The notes: a model not told the origin generated them from the sequence alone. Shown: positions 1 through 10,653, counted from the first letter of the stretch. The stretch: DNA of 64,000 bases from Pseudothioclava sp033100795 (GCF_033100795.1 NZ_JAWLVI010000003.1:124001-188000), one strand, 5' to 3'. Numbers and translations: made by a program.

Positions 1-715
1 TCTCGGGCGAGTTAAGGTATTTCGCGTTATCGTTCGGGTCCATCGCGCGCCCGCCAAAGGCGATGCAGCGCCCACGCGGGTCGCGGATCGGAAACATGAT
101 GCGGTTGCGGAAGGCGTCATACGGGGCTTTGCCGTTCTGGCTCGCCTTGGCCAGCCCCGCTTCAAGGATCAGATCATCCGCGATCCCCTTGGCGTGCAGC
201 GCATCGCGAAGGTTCTGCCATCCCCCCGGCGCAAAGCCGATCTCGAAACGCCCCTGCGCCTGTGCGGACAACCTGCGCCGCGCCAGATAGTCGCGCGCCT
301 CGGCCCCCGCCTGCGTGGACAATTGCAGACGGTAGAACTTCACCGCCTCTTCCATGACTGCCGCCACCTCGCTGCGCCGGTCGGCCTTTTCCACCGCGCG
401 CGGATCGCGTTCGGGCATCTTCAGGCCAGCCTCACGCGCGAGGATCTCGACCGCCTCCATGAAGCCCACATTCTCGGTCTCGCGCACGAAGCTTAGCGCG
501 TCGCCCTTCGCGTGGCAGCCGAAGCAATAGTAATAGCCCTTCTTGTCGTCCACATGGAATGAGGCCGATTTTTCGTGGTGGAAGGGGCACGGCGCCCACA
601 TATCCCCCTTGCCCATGTTGGACTTGCGCATATCCCACATGACTTTGCGACCGACCACTTGGGCGATCGACACGCGGTTGCGCAACTCGTCTAGGAATCC
701 GGGCGGCAGGCTCAT
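1..715 (-). CDS. dnaG: DNA primase, N-terminal part (runs off the window)
   Basis: DNA primase makes RNA primers at the replication fork. The visible 238 residues hold the N-terminal CHC2 zinc finger: a Cys-x2-His pair (C43, H46) and a Cys-x2-Cys pair (C64, C67, within YYYCFGCHAKGD). The start of the catalytic core follows, ending in a TOPRIM-approach motif with IMFPIRDPRGRCIAFGGR, typical of DnaG. The start ATG at 715 gives MSLPPGFLDELRNRVSI, a normal DnaG beginning. The C-terminal TOPRIM and DnaB-binding parts lie beyond position 1. The next gene is divergent, so the 295 bases between them should hold promoters for both. Confidence 0.96.
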   Translation of the reverse strand, partial: MSLPPGFLDELRNRVSIAQVVGRKVMWDMRKSNMGKGDMWAPCPFHHEKSASFHVDDKKGYYYCFGCHAKGDALSFVRETENVGFMEAVEILAREAGLKMPERDPRAVEKADRRSEVAAVMEEAVKFYRLQLSTQAGAEARDYLARRRLSAQAQGRFEIGFAPGGWQNLRDALHAKGIADDLILEAGLAKASQNGKAPYDAFRNRIMFPIRDPRGRCIAFGGRAMDPNDNAKYLNSPE

Positions 716-972
716 GCGGCCTATATTGGCCGGAGTGCGCCCAGAGTCGAGAGGGCAGAGACGATTCGTCTCCTCTCATCAGCGGCGGTAATATTGGTTA
801 ATCAAATGACTATTGGTTACTGACAATTTTTCGCAAATCCGAACGATTGCCGGAATTAAGCGCGATTTAACACATATCCCCCCACAATAAGGCGGTTTCG
901 CCCGTTCCGTGCCATTTTTTCGCCTCAGGTCTTTGCGACACCAGCATGAGAGAATTTCCATCTTTGCGTTCT

Positions 973-991
973 CGGCGGGGCAGCCCCGCCG
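973..991. other. GC-rich hairpin in the leader of the TadG-like gene
   Basis: A perfect inverted repeat (cggcggggc/gccccgccg with one base between) ends 20 bases before the start codon at 1011, directly before the ribosome site GGGAGA. It has no following T run, so it is more likely a leader hairpin than a terminator. Nothing else is recognisable in 716-1010, which must carry the divergent promoters. Confidence 0.5.
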
Positions 992-1010
992 CGGCACAGG
1001 GAGACGTAGA

Positions 1011-2834
1011 ATGCAAGATTATGACCGCCCGAGGCAGCACCTTCACCACGCGACGAAAGCGGGGTGGTTCAAGCGGTTTGCGCGCGAAGAGGACGGCTCG
1101 ATCCTGATCCTCTCCTTGCAGATTTTCATCATCATGCTGGTCTGCACCGGCATCGCGATTGATATGGTCCGGCAGGAAGAGCGCCGGACGCTGATCCAGG
1201 GCACGGTCGACCGCGCAGTTCTGGCGGCGGCAGCGCTGAACCAGCAGCTTGATCCCAAACTGGTGGTCAAGGACTATCTTGCAAAGGCCGGACTGGACTA
1301 CCTCGAGATTGACCCTGTGATCGAGCAGTCGGACACCTCTTCGGGGCAGGCGCTGTCGTGGCGCAAAGTGTCCGTGTCGGTCAAGGACAACATGCCCACA
1401 CTGTTCGGCCCTCTGATGGGCGTCACTTCGCTGGCGTCGAACGGGACAAGCCAAGCAGAAGAATCTGTCGGCAACGTCGAGATTTCGCTGGTTCTCGACA
1501 TCTCGAACTCGATGAACACCTCGACATCCAGCGGCAAGACACGCATCCAGTTGCTGCGCACCGCAGCGCGCAATTTCGTGGCACGCATGTTCGATACCGT
1601 GCAGCCTCCAGACATGCCCGGGGACCGTCTTTCGATTTCGATTGTGCCCTACAACCAGCAGGTTGTTATCGGCAATGATCTGGCTTCGGTCCTCAACCTG
1701 TCGACCGATCACACCAAAAATACCTGCGTCGATGTGCAGACCCTTGGCTGGAACAGCACGTCGATTTCGCCGACAACGCCGTTGCTGCGCACCCATTACG
1801 CTGACAACTTCGACTTTTGGTATTACTGGCAACTCTACTACGGCAACACCTCTAACACCGGCGCCTACAAAACCTATACGGTCGACAGCACCGGCAATGC
1901 GAACTCGTCGATTCCCGGCTGCGTCCAGAACAATGCCGCTTCCATCATGGCCTTTTCGACAAGCCGGTCAAATCTGCAAAGCAAGATCGACACCCTGTCC
2001 TACATTGCCGACGGGAATACCTCGATCGACATAGGTGCACGGTGGGGGCTGGCGCTTCTTGACCCGGCCTTCCAGCCCGCGACGGCGGAACTAGTCCAGA
2101 AGGGCAAAGTCGCGGGGTCTATGGTCAATCGACCGCTGGCTTTCGACACAAACGGCGTAACGGTCGACGAGACCGCGCTGAAAGTGCTCGTGCTGATGAC
2201 GGACGGCGCCAATACGACATCCTACTCTTTGAAAGAGGAATACCGTCAGGGCGCGTCGGGCCTTTACTCGACGATCAGCTCCACCTCCATCCGCCCCTAC
2301 GGCACCTACTACGGAAACGTCTACGAGGAATGGAAACAGCTCTATTATTATGCGCCTTCGCGTAGCAAACCCTGGTATTCCTTCTATAGGAACAGCTGGT
2401 ATTCCGAGAGCGACATCAAGTCCGTCACGGGCTACAAGAAGCTCTACTCGATCGACTGGAAGGTCTTGTGGGACAATAAGCGCTATACGCTGCAATACTC
2501 GATCGAGGCGTTCCTGCAATACCCGTTCAAGACGATCTACTATGATCTGCCCAATGACGCGGCCCGTCGGAAAGCCGTCTATGACAGCATGGCACTTCAA
2601 GGGGAATACGACGAAAAGGACGACAACCTTCGCAGCCTGTGCAAAGTCGCCAAGGACTCGAACCACCGCATCGTGATCTACACTGTCGCCATGCTCGACG
2701 GGATCTCGGGCGCCTCGGTTCTGAACGACTGCGCGACAAGCTCAGCCTATGCCTATAACGTCAATTCGTCAGATCTGAACAATGCCTTCGCGGGGATCGC
2801 CACCTCGATCACGGCATTGCGCCTGACCAACTGA
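1011..2834 (+). CDS. TadG-like envelope protein with von Willebrand A domain
   Basis: 607 residues. Residues about 30-52 form one hydrophobic segment in a TadE/TadG-like N-terminus (EEDGSILILSLQIFIIML), the pattern of Flp-pilus associated pseudopilins and TadG. A von Willebrand A domain follows, with the metal-binding DxSxS motif as DISNS at 163-167 and a later MTDGANTT. The middle is rich in Tyr, Ser and Asn, which suits an exported structural protein. The start at 1011 is preferred over an in-frame ATG at 909 because GGGAGA lies 7 bases upstream. It is followed by two more TadE-like genes, but no Tad ATPase, prepilin peptidase or secretin is present here. The target or ligand is unknown. 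Confidence 0.8.
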   Translation: MQDYDRPRQHLHHATKAGWFKRFAREEDGSILILSLQIFIIMLVCTGIAIDMVRQEERRTLIQGTVDRAVLAAAALNQQLDPKLVVKDYLAKAGLDYLEIDPVIEQSDTSSGQALSWRKVSVSVKDNMPTLFGPLMGVTSLASNGTSQAEESVGNVEISLVLDISNSMNTSTSSGKTRIQLLRTAARNFVARMFDTVQPPDMPGDRLSISIVPYNQQVVIGNDLASVLNLSTDHTKNTCVDVQTLGWNSTSISPTTPLLRTHYADNFDFWYYWQLYYGNTSNTGAYKTYTVDSTGNANSSIPGCVQNNAASIMAFSTSRSNLQSKIDTLSYIADGNTSIDIGARWGLALLDPAFQPATAELVQKGKVAGSMVNRPLAFDTNGVTVDETALKVLVLMTDGANTTSYSLKEEYRQGASGLYSTISSTSIRPYGTYYGNVYEEWKQLYYYAPSRSKPWYSFYRNSWYSESDIKSVTGYKKLYSIDWKVLWDNKRYTLQYSIEAFLQYPFKTIYYDLPNDAARRKAVYDSMALQGEYDEKDDNLRSLCKVAKDSNHRIVIYTVAMLDGISGASVLNDCATSSAYAYNVNSSDLNNAFAGIATSITALRLTN

Positions 2835-2856
2835 CCCGAAAAACGAGCCCTGCGCC

Positions 2857-3435
2857 ATGACCAGTAACCTCGCCACCAGACACAAGCCCGAACGTCGGCA
2901 ACGACGCAGCCTTCTGGCGCGCTTTCGCCGCGCTGAAGATGGCGCGGTCACGATTCCGGCGGTTCTGTTCCTGCCACTGTTCATCATGATCATGGCGGCC
3001 TCGGTCGAGCTTTGCGTGCTGGCCTTCAAACAGACCCTGATGGAGCGCGGTGTCGCCCTGTCGGCACGGGTCATGCAACTGGGGATGTCAGATCTGCCGG
3101 ATCACACAACACTCAAACGCTCCATCTGCCAGAACATCGCCTTTTTGGGTAACTGTATGGACGATCTGCGGGTCGAAGTGTTCGAAGTCGACAAAACAAC
3201 GTGGAGTTCGTCACGGTCGGGCACCAGCGCGACATGTGTCGACCGTAGCGATGTCACTCAGCCCGACCCCGACATCGAGGGCGGAGCCTCCGACCAGCTT
3301 ATGATCATGCGCGCCTGCCTGTTGGTTGACCCGATGATGATGGTGAACCCTCTCGCCCGCGCATTGGTGCAAGGCACAGAAGGCGAATACGCACTCGTCA
3401 CCATCACCAGTTTCGTCAACGAACCACGCATCTAG
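2857..3435 (+). CDS. TadE-like membrane-anchored protein
   Basis: 192 residues. A short basic N-terminus (RRQRRSLLARFRRAEDGAVTIP) leads into one hydrophobic helix (VLFLPLFIMIMAASVELCVLAF), the TadE-like arrangement of a minor pseudopilin. The extracytoplasmic part has several cysteines (in NCMDDLR, ATCVDR and RACLLV) that could form disulfides. It starts 22 bases after the TadG-like gene and is probably cotranscribed with it and with the next TadE-like gene. No strong ribosome site is visible. The function beyond the family is unknown. Confidence 0.75.
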   Translation: MTSNLATRHKPERRQRRSLLARFRRAEDGAVTIPAVLFLPLFIMIMAASVELCVLAFKQTLMERGVALSARVMQLGMSDLPDHTTLKRSICQNIAFLGNCMDDLRVEVFEVDKTTWSSSRSGTSATCVDRSDVTQPDPDIEGGASDQLMIMRACLLVDPMMMVNPLARALVQGTEGEYALVTITSFVNEPRI

Positions 3436-3487
3436 ACCGTGAGGACACGGGCTTTCGCCGACCAACAAACGAGCAGGAACCAGAACA

Positions 3488-4111
3488 ATGTATAACATTT
3501 TCAATCGGTTCAGAAAGAACGAAAGCGGCTCGATCCCGATCGAGGGGGTGATGGGTGTGCTATTGCTTCTTGGCTGGTATGCGATTGCCTTCGAGTTTTA
3601 CGATGCGTTCCGGATGCGCGCCAAGGCATCGAAGGCCGCCTACACGGTTGCCGACCTTCTCTCCCGTCAGCAAGAAGAGATCGGTCCTCGTTTCGTCGGC
3701 GGCATGAAGAAAGTATATGATTATGTAGCCGAGGCACGCATCAGCGAGCGCAGCTGGATGCGCGTCTCGCTCATCGAGTGCCGCGCCGATAATGATGACT
3801 GGGATCCCTGCGACGGCGTGAACAAGAAAGTCTCCCTGATCAACAGCTATTCGACCGACCCCACCGTCGATACGCACACAGATACCACCATCAAGGATGA
3901 AAGCTTCCGCATCCCGATCATGTCTGCGGGCGAAACTGCCTCCATCGTCGAGACCTCGTCGCACTACAACCCGGTGATCGGCATTGGCGACAAGGTTTTG
4001 ATCATGGGCGGAGAGAGCACACGGATCGGGCTGTCCTCTTCGGTGCGGTTCTCGAATTTCGTCGTAACCCCTCCCCGCGACGAGCGTCACATCTGGAACA
4101 CCTCGAAGTAA
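3488..4111 (+). CDS. second TadE-like protein
   Basis: 207 residues with the same plan as its neighbour: a short charged start (FNRFRKNESGSIPIEGVMG), one membrane helix (VLLLLGWYAIAFEFYDAF) and a soluble extracytoplasmic domain. The GSIPIE before the helix resembles the processing region of TadE/Flp proteins. An AGGA sequence sits before the ATG. It is the third gene of the TadG-TadE-TadE set. Such sets often sit inside tad loci, but here they stand alone between dnaG and a pirin gene. Confidence 0.75.
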   Translation: MYNIFNRFRKNESGSIPIEGVMGVLLLLGWYAIAFEFYDAFRMRAKASKAAYTVADLLSRQQEEIGPRFVGGMKKVYDYVAEARISERSWMRVSLIECRADNDDWDPCDGVNKKVSLINSYSTDPTVDTHTDTTIKDESFRIPIMSAGETASIVETSSHYNPVIGIGDKVLIMGGESTRIGLSSSVRFSNFVVTPPRDERHIWNTSK

Positions 4112-4219
4112 TACACTCCGGCCGGTTCGCGCATTTTCACACAGGCGCTCTGCCCAAGGGCGCAATTGCTTTGCGCCCCGTTCCCCCTATGTTTGGCTCA
4201 AGACTAGGGGAGACCACAT

Positions 4220-5131
4220 ATGTCCATTCGTCCTGTTCTCGACACCCGCCAGGCCCGCCCGACGCTTGAAGGCGCAGGCGTAAAGCTGCATCGCGCCTTC
4301 GGGTTCACCGACCCGTCCGAGTGCGACCCGTTCCTGATGTTCGACGATTTTCGCGGCGACCATCCCGCCGATTACATGGCGGGTTTTCCGTGGCACCCCC
4401 ATCGCGGCATCGAGACGATCACCTATGTTCTGGCAGGCAGCGTCGAACACGGCGACAGCCTTGGTAATCAGGGCACTCTTGGTGCGGGCGATGTGCAATG
4501 GATGACCGCCGGTTCGGGCATCATGCATCAGGAAATGCCCAGTGGAAACGCAACCGGCCAGATGCACGGCTTCCAGCTTTGGGCGAACCTGCCGTCGGAT
4601 CTGAAGATGACCGCGCCGCGCTATCAGGACATCAAATCGGGCGATATTCCCGAGGTGATCGACGATGACGGCACCCGTGCGCGCGTGATCGTGGGCGAGT
4701 TCTGGGGCCAGCGCGGGCCGATCGACGGTATCGCCGCCGACCCGCAATATCTGGACATCTCGATCCCTGCGGGCGTGAAAAAGCGCATCAAGATCGACAC
4801 CTACCGGCGCGCCTTTGCCTATGTGTTCGAGGGGTCTGCCTATTTTGCCGATGCCGCAGCTCCTCAGGGGGTTCTGCTGGAAAAAGAGGTCATGGGGCAA
4901 GAGGTCAACATCCGCGATCTATCCGGCAATCGCACGCTGGTGCGTTTTGGCACAGGCGACGAGATTGTGGTTCAGGCGGGCGAGCGCGGGGTCCGCTTTT
5001 TGTTGATCTCGGGTGCACCCATTGAAGAACCCGTCGCATGGCATGGCCCGATTGTAATGAATACCCGATCCGAGCTGGAGCAAGCCTTCCGCGAATTGCG
5101 CAACGGCACTTTCATCAAGCCGCAGCACTAG
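4220..5131 (+). CDS. pirin family protein
   Basis: 303 residues, the normal pirin length. The N-terminal cupin carries the metal-binding histidines (HPHRGIETITYVLAGSVEH and a later SGIMHQEMP), so a metal site is likely. The C-terminal pirin domain follows (about 170-290). Bacterial pirins have been reported as quercetin-2,3-dioxygenase-like enzymes or as modulators of metabolic enzymes; the substrate here cannot be inferred. GGGGAGA precedes the ATG. The gene ends at a strong hairpin shared with the convergent TetR gene. Confidence 0.92.
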   Translation: MSIRPVLDTRQARPTLEGAGVKLHRAFGFTDPSECDPFLMFDDFRGDHPADYMAGFPWHPHRGIETITYVLAGSVEHGDSLGNQGTLGAGDVQWMTAGSGIMHQEMPSGNATGQMHGFQLWANLPSDLKMTAPRYQDIKSGDIPEVIDDDGTRARVIVGEFWGQRGPIDGIAADPQYLDISIPAGVKKRIKIDTYRRAFAYVFEGSAYFADAAAPQGVLLEKEVMGQEVNIRDLSGNRTLVRFGTGDEIVVQAGERGVRFLLISGAPIEEPVAWHGPIVMNTRSELEQAFRELRNGTFIKPQH

Positions 5132-5135
5132 ACAG

Positions 5136-5154
5136 CGGGGGCACAATGCCCCCG
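5136..5154. terminator. shared terminator between pirin and tetR
   Basis: An 8-bp stem (cgggggca/tgcccccg) with a 3-base loop lies between two convergent genes, followed by TTT on the plus strand. It probably serves the pirin gene and may also stop the minus-strand transcript. Confidence 0.7.
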
Positions 5155-5160
5155 TTTGCC

Positions 5161-5748
5161 TCAGGCGCGCACCGATTTGCGCACCATATCCCAATAGATC
5201 CCCTCGACGGTCTCGCGCGACAGGCGCCCGCCTTCACGGAACCATGTATTGACGCCGGTCAGCATCGCGATAATCGCCATTGTTGCCAGCTTGGTATCGG
5301 GCAGATCGAAGGCGCCGTCCGCCTGCCCCTGCTTCAGGATGGCCTCAAGCTTGGTCTCGTAGGACTTGCGCAGCCCCTCGATGACCGCGAAATTCTCGGG
5401 GCCAAGGTTGCGCAGTTCCATATAGCTTAGAAACACCGCATCCGCGCGCTCAAGGTTATAACGGATGTGAAAGCGCACAAAGCTTTCCAGCCGCGCCAGC
5501 GCGCCGGCGCCCACCGGCTCTGCTGCCCAAGCCTCCAGCAACCCGTCCATATGGGTTTTCAGAAGGTCGAACAGCAACGCCTCTTTGTCGGGCGTATAAA
5601 GATACAGTGCCCCTGCCTGCACCCCCACCGCCGCCGCAATCTGGCGCATGGATACAGCCGCAAAACCGTGGCGCGCGAACAACCGCTGCGCCTCGGTGCG
5701 GATGCGCGGGCCTGTGATTTCAGAATGTGATCCGGTCTTGCGTGCCAT
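5161..5748 (-). CDS. TetR family transcriptional regulator
   Basis: 195 residues. The N-terminal helix-turn-helix is clear (AQRLFARHGFAAVSMRQIAA, then VGVQAGALYLYTPDKEALLF), followed by a C-terminal ligand/dimer domain. A 6-bp inverted repeat just upstream (5763-5776) is a probable autoregulatory operator. The ligand is unknown. The divergent neighbour is a small lipoprotein gene, and the convergent neighbour is the pirin gene. Confidence 0.92.
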   Translation of the reverse strand: MARKTGSHSEITGPRIRTEAQRLFARHGFAAVSMRQIAAAVGVQAGALYLYTPDKEALLFDLLKTHMDGLLEAWAAEPVGAGALARLESFVRFHIRYNLERADAVFLSYMELRNLGPENFAVIEGLRKSYETKLEAILKQGQADGAFDLPDTKLATMAIIAMLTGVNTWFREGGRLSRETVEGIYWDMVRKSVRA

Positions 5749-5762
5749 GACGCGACGCTAAC

Positions 5763-5776
5763 TGAACGGTCGTTCA
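5763..5776. promoter_or_regulatory. palindromic operator, probably for the TetR protein
   Basis: tgaacg-gt-cgttca is a perfect 6-bp inverted repeat with a 2-base spacer, 15 bases upstream of the tetR start. The spacing and the A/C-rich half site are typical of TetR-family operators. Assignment to the adjacent regulator is inferred from position. Confidence 0.65.
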
Positions 5777-5851
5777 ATAGCAAACGCCAAAGCACCTCTG
5801 GAAACGCGGCCCGCTTGCGCATACTGTGCCGCTGTCTGAAGGTGAGGTCCG

Positions 5852-6061
5852 ATGCGCTACCTTTCTGTTTTGTCCGTGTTGTTTCTGCTCGCCGCCTGCG
5901 CCACAGGCCCGGAGGCGGACTATCCGCGGCTGGTCCCAAAGGCCTCGCTGCTGGAGGCCGCGCCCCTGCCTGACGACCCAAGCGCTGCAGTGCTTGCCCG
6001 CGCGGCAGCGCTGAATTCCCGCGCCAATGATCTGCGCGCACTGGACGACGGCACCCAATAG
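5852..6061 (+). CDS. small lipoprotein
   Basis: 69 residues. A lipoprotein signal peptide is clear (MRYLSVLSVLFLLAAC with lipobox LAAC, Cys16). The mature part is only about 53 residues, rich in Ala, Pro and Asp, ending in DLRALDDGTQ with an Ala-rich helical stretch before it. AAGGTGAGG lies just before the ATG. No domain is recognised. It lies directly upstream of hom, on the same strand. An outer or inner membrane-anchored helper is likely, but its role is unknown. Confidence 0.8.
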   Translation: MRYLSVLSVLFLLAACATGPEADYPRLVPKASLLEAAPLPDDPSAAVLARAAALNSRANDLRALDDGTQ

Positions 6062-6143
6062 CATCGGGCAGCGCCACCCGCGCGTTGCAAGCCTCGTGCG
6101 AAGGCTGTAACAGGGCGAGGCAAACAGAATGAATGAGGTTCCC

Positions 6144-7448
6144 ATGTCCGCCCAGACCGCATCCGGCAAAGCGCTTCGCCTTGGCATCGCCGGTCTTGGA
6201 ACCGTGGGGATCGGGGTCGTCAAGATCGTGCAGCGCCACGCTGAGATGCTTGAGGCCCGCACGGGTCGCCCTGTGGTGATTACCGCCGTTTCCGCGCGCG
6301 ACCGCAGCAAGAACCGCGACGCGGATCTGTCGGAATATGCGTGGGAGACGGATCCGGTCGCCCTTGCGACGCGCGACGATGTTGACGTGTTCGTCGAACT
6401 GATGGGCGGGCATGAAGGCGCAGCCAAGGATGCGATGCTTGCCGCGCTGAAGGCGGGCAAGGATGTGGTCACGGCGAACAAGGCGCTTTTGGCCCATCAC
6501 GGGCAGGCTTTGGCCGAGCTGGCCGAGACCGAGGGGCGCGTGATCCGCTTCGAAGCCGCCGTGGCTGGCGGCATTCCGGTTATCAAAACTCTGACCGAAG
6601 GTCTGGCGGGCAACCGCCTGCGCCGCGTGATGGGCGTGATGAACGGCACCTGCAATTATATCCTCACACGGATGGAAGATGCGGGTCTGCCCTATGATGT
6701 CGTCTTCGAAGAGGCCAACCAGCTTGGCTATCTCGAAGCCGACCCGAACCTTGATGTCGGGGGTATCGACGCCGGTCACAAGCTGGCGATTCTGGCCTCG
6801 ATCGCCTTTGGCACCAAGGTCGCATTCGACCATGTCCAGCTTGAAGGTATCGGCCGGATCTCGATCGACGACATCCGTCGCGCCTCGGATATGGGCTACA
6901 AGATCAAGCTGCTGGGTGTCGCGCAGATGACGGGCCGCGGCCTTGAGCAGCGCATGACGCCTTGCCTTGTGCCGGCTTCCTCGCCGCTGGGGCAATTGAC
7001 CGGCGGAACGAATATGGTCGTGCTCGAAGGCGACTCGGTCGGCCAGATCGTGCTGCGCGGTGCGGGCGCGGGCGAAGGCCCGACAGCCAGCGCGGTGATG
7101 GGCGACGTGCTGGATATTGCGCGCGGGCTGCGTCTGGCAACCTTCGGGCAGCCCGCAACCACATTGGAAGAGGCCCAACCCGCCGTTTCGGCAGCGCCTG
7201 CGGCCTATTACCTGCGCCTCAACCTGATGGACAAACCGGGCGCGCTGGCCAAGGTGGCTGCTGTTCTGGGCGAGGCAGGCATCTCGATCAGCCGGATGCG
7301 CCAGTATGGCCACGCCGACACCGCCGCGCCGGTTCTGATTGTCACGCATAAAACCACGCGCGACGCGATCGACCTTGCGGTGGGCAATTTCCTTCCGACC
7401 GGTGTGGTCGAAGGCGATGCCATCGCGATCCGGATCGAGGAACTCTGA
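6144..7448 (+). CDS. hom: homoserine dehydrogenase
   Basis: Reduces aspartate semialdehyde to homoserine, the branch point to threonine, methionine and isoleucine. 434 residues: an N-terminal Rossmann domain with GLGTVG, the homoserine dehydrogenase catalytic domain (AAVAGGIPVI, MNGTCNYILTRM, EADPNLDVGGIDAGHKLAILA), and a C-terminal ACT domain (about 350-430, DKPGALAKVAAVLGEAGIS) that normally mediates feedback control. The start at 6144 has GAGG 5 bases upstream; an ATG at 6129 is an alternative. It is followed by glpX and recJ on the same strand. Confidence 0.97.
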   Translation: MSAQTASGKALRLGIAGLGTVGIGVVKIVQRHAEMLEARTGRPVVITAVSARDRSKNRDADLSEYAWETDPVALATRDDVDVFVELMGGHEGAAKDAMLAALKAGKDVVTANKALLAHHGQALAELAETEGRVIRFEAAVAGGIPVIKTLTEGLAGNRLRRVMGVMNGTCNYILTRMEDAGLPYDVVFEEANQLGYLEADPNLDVGGIDAGHKLAILASIAFGTKVAFDHVQLEGIGRISIDDIRRASDMGYKIKLLGVAQMTGRGLEQRMTPCLVPASSPLGQLTGGTNMVVLEGDSVGQIVLRGAGAGEGPTASAVMGDVLDIARGLRLATFGQPATTLEEAQPAVSAAPAAYYLRLNLMDKPGALAKVAAVLGEAGISISRMRQYGHADTAAPVLIVTHKTTRDAIDLAVGNFLPTGVVEGDAIAIRIEEL

Positions 7449-7557
7449 TCCACTCCGCAATAAAAGCGGCCTGTTAGCGTTCCCAGACTTGCCCTTTCGG
7501 GCGAGATGGGGCTTTTGTGGCGCAGGCCCGAAAGCGTAACGCAAACAGGAATGTTCG

Positions 7558-8526
7558 ATGACTCCTCAGACTGATTTTTCCGACCGTATGCTCAGCCTCG
7601 GCTTGGCGCGCGTCTCCGAAGCTGCCGCCCATGCGTCGGCCACGCTGATCGGCCGCGGCGATGAAAAGGCTGCCGACCAGGCGGCGGTCAACGCCATGCG
7701 CGACCAGCTGAACCTGCTCGACATCAAAGGCGTTGTCGTCATCGGCGAGGGTGAGCGCGACGAAGCTCCGATGCTCTATATCGGCGAAGAGGTCGGCACC
7801 GGAGAAGGTCCGGCAGTCGACATCGCGCTTGATCCGCTCGAAGGCACGACGCTGACCGCCAAGGACATGCCCAACGCCCTGACCGTTATCGCAATGGCAC
7901 CGCGCGGCACGCTTTTGCACGCGCCCGATACCTATATGGAAAAGCTGGCCATCGGGCCGGGTTATCCGACGGATGTTGTCTCGCTTGAGATGTCTCCGAC
8001 CGAGCGCGTGCTGGCTCTGGCGGCCGCACAAGGTGTGAAACCGACCGACATCACCGTTTGCATTCTTGAGCGCCCGCGCCACGAAGACATGATCCGCGAA
8101 GTGCGTGAAACCGGCGCCGCGATCCGCCTGATTACCGATGGCGACGTCGCAGGCGTGATCCACTGCGCCGAGCCGGAAATCACCGGCATCGACATGTATA
8201 TGGGTCAAGGCGGCGCCCCCGAGGGCGTGCTGGCGGCTTCGGCGCTTAAATGCATGGGCGGCCAGATGTGGGGCAAGCTCGTGTTCCGCAATGATGACGA
8301 GCGTGGCCGCGCGGCCAAAGCTGGCATCACCGATTACGACCGTATCTATTCGCGCGACGAAATGGTGCGCTCGGACGTGATTTTCGCGGCGACCGGCGTG
8401 ACCAATGGGTCGATCCTGCGCGGCGTGAAGCGCGAGCCGAACTTCATCGAGACCGAAACGCTACTCATGCGCTCGAAAACCGGGTCTCTGCGTCGCATGA
8501 CCTATCGCAACCCGATCAAGCGCTGA
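7558..8526 (+). CDS. glpX: class II fructose-1,6-bisphosphatase
   Basis: 322 residues, the usual GlpX length. The enzyme removes the 1-phosphate from fructose-1,6-bisphosphate in gluconeogenesis (and, in autotrophic relatives, sedoheptulose bisphosphate). Family motifs are present: VVIGEGERDEAPMLYIGE and the metal/phosphate site DIALDPLEGTTLTAKD. The C-terminal half contains ITGIDMYMGQGGAPEGVLAA. It lies between hom and recJ and ends at a strong intrinsic terminator. Confidence 0.97.
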   Translation: MTPQTDFSDRMLSLGLARVSEAAAHASATLIGRGDEKAADQAAVNAMRDQLNLLDIKGVVVIGEGERDEAPMLYIGEEVGTGEGPAVDIALDPLEGTTLTAKDMPNALTVIAMAPRGTLLHAPDTYMEKLAIGPGYPTDVVSLEMSPTERVLALAAAQGVKPTDITVCILERPRHEDMIREVRETGAAIRLITDGDVAGVIHCAEPEITGIDMYMGQGGAPEGVLAASALKCMGGQMWGKLVFRNDDERGRAAKAGITDYDRIYSRDEMVRSDVIFAATGVTNGSILRGVKREPNFIETETLLMRSKTGSLRRMTYRNPIKR

Positions 8527-8549
8527 TCGCGGCTCAAAATACCCATAGA

Positions 8550-8574
8550 ACGGCCCTGCCTCTGGCGGGGCCGT
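8550..8574 (+). terminator. intrinsic terminator after glpX
   Basis: An 11-bp stem (acggccctgcc/ggcggggccgt, one G-U pair) with a 3-base loop, followed by TTTGTTTTTT. It separates glpX from recJ, whose start is 22 bases further on. Confidence 0.9.
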
Positions 8575-8596
8575 TTGTTTTTTGGCATGAGGGGGC

Positions 8597-10351
<1,755 letters not shown>

Positions 10352-10394
10352 TCACCCCCCGCGAAAATCGCTGCTTAAAAACCGAAAAAACCTC

Positions 10395-10423
10395 TTGCGC
10401 GGCCATTGCGCCTACCGTATGAA
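10395..10423 (+). promoter_or_regulatory. sigma-70-type promoter for the tRNA-Glu pair
   Basis: -35 TTGCGC (10395-10400), a 17-base spacer and -10 TATGAA (10418-10423) predict a start near 10430, about 13 bases before the first tRNA. Confidence 0.55.
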
Positions 10424-10442
10424 CCGCCCACGCCGCTGCGAT

Positions 10443-10517
10443 GGCCCGTTCGTCTATCGGTTAGGACGCCAGGTTTTCAACCTGGAAAGAGGGGTTCGAT
10501 TCCCCTACGGGCTGCCA
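10443..10517 (+). tRNA. tRNA-Glu (anticodon TTC), first copy
   Basis: 75 bases with encoded CCA. The acceptor stem GGCCCGT pairs with ACGGGCT (first pair G-T). The anticodon stem is ccagg/cctgg with loop ttttcaa, anticodon TTC. The T arm ggggttcgattcccc is intact. Confidence 0.97.
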
Positions 10518-10538
10518 CTTCAGCGACGCGCCAAGCAC

Positions 10539-10613
10539 GGCCCGTTCGTCTATCGGTTAGGACGCCAGGTTTTCAACCTGGAAAGAGGGGTTCGATTCCC
10601 CTACGGGCTGCCA
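10539..10613 (+). tRNA. tRNA-Glu (anticodon TTC), second copy
   Basis: Identical in sequence to the copy at 10443-10517 and separated from it by 21 bases, so the two are very likely one transcript. All arms are intact and CCA is encoded. Confidence 0.97.
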
Positions 10614-10653
10614 CTGCTTTCCCCTTCAATAAAATGTAACGTTGCAACGCTGC

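Noticed and set aside
5559..7544. A 661-codon minus-strand frame opposite hom
   Set aside because: It is antisense to hom and part of tetR, with no motif and an Arg/His/Gln-rich composition. It is a shadow of hom.
10443..10613. A repeated array resembling a CRISPR
   Set aside because: The two identical 75-base units are tRNA-Glu genes with complete cloverleaf pairing. No CRISPR array was found in the window.
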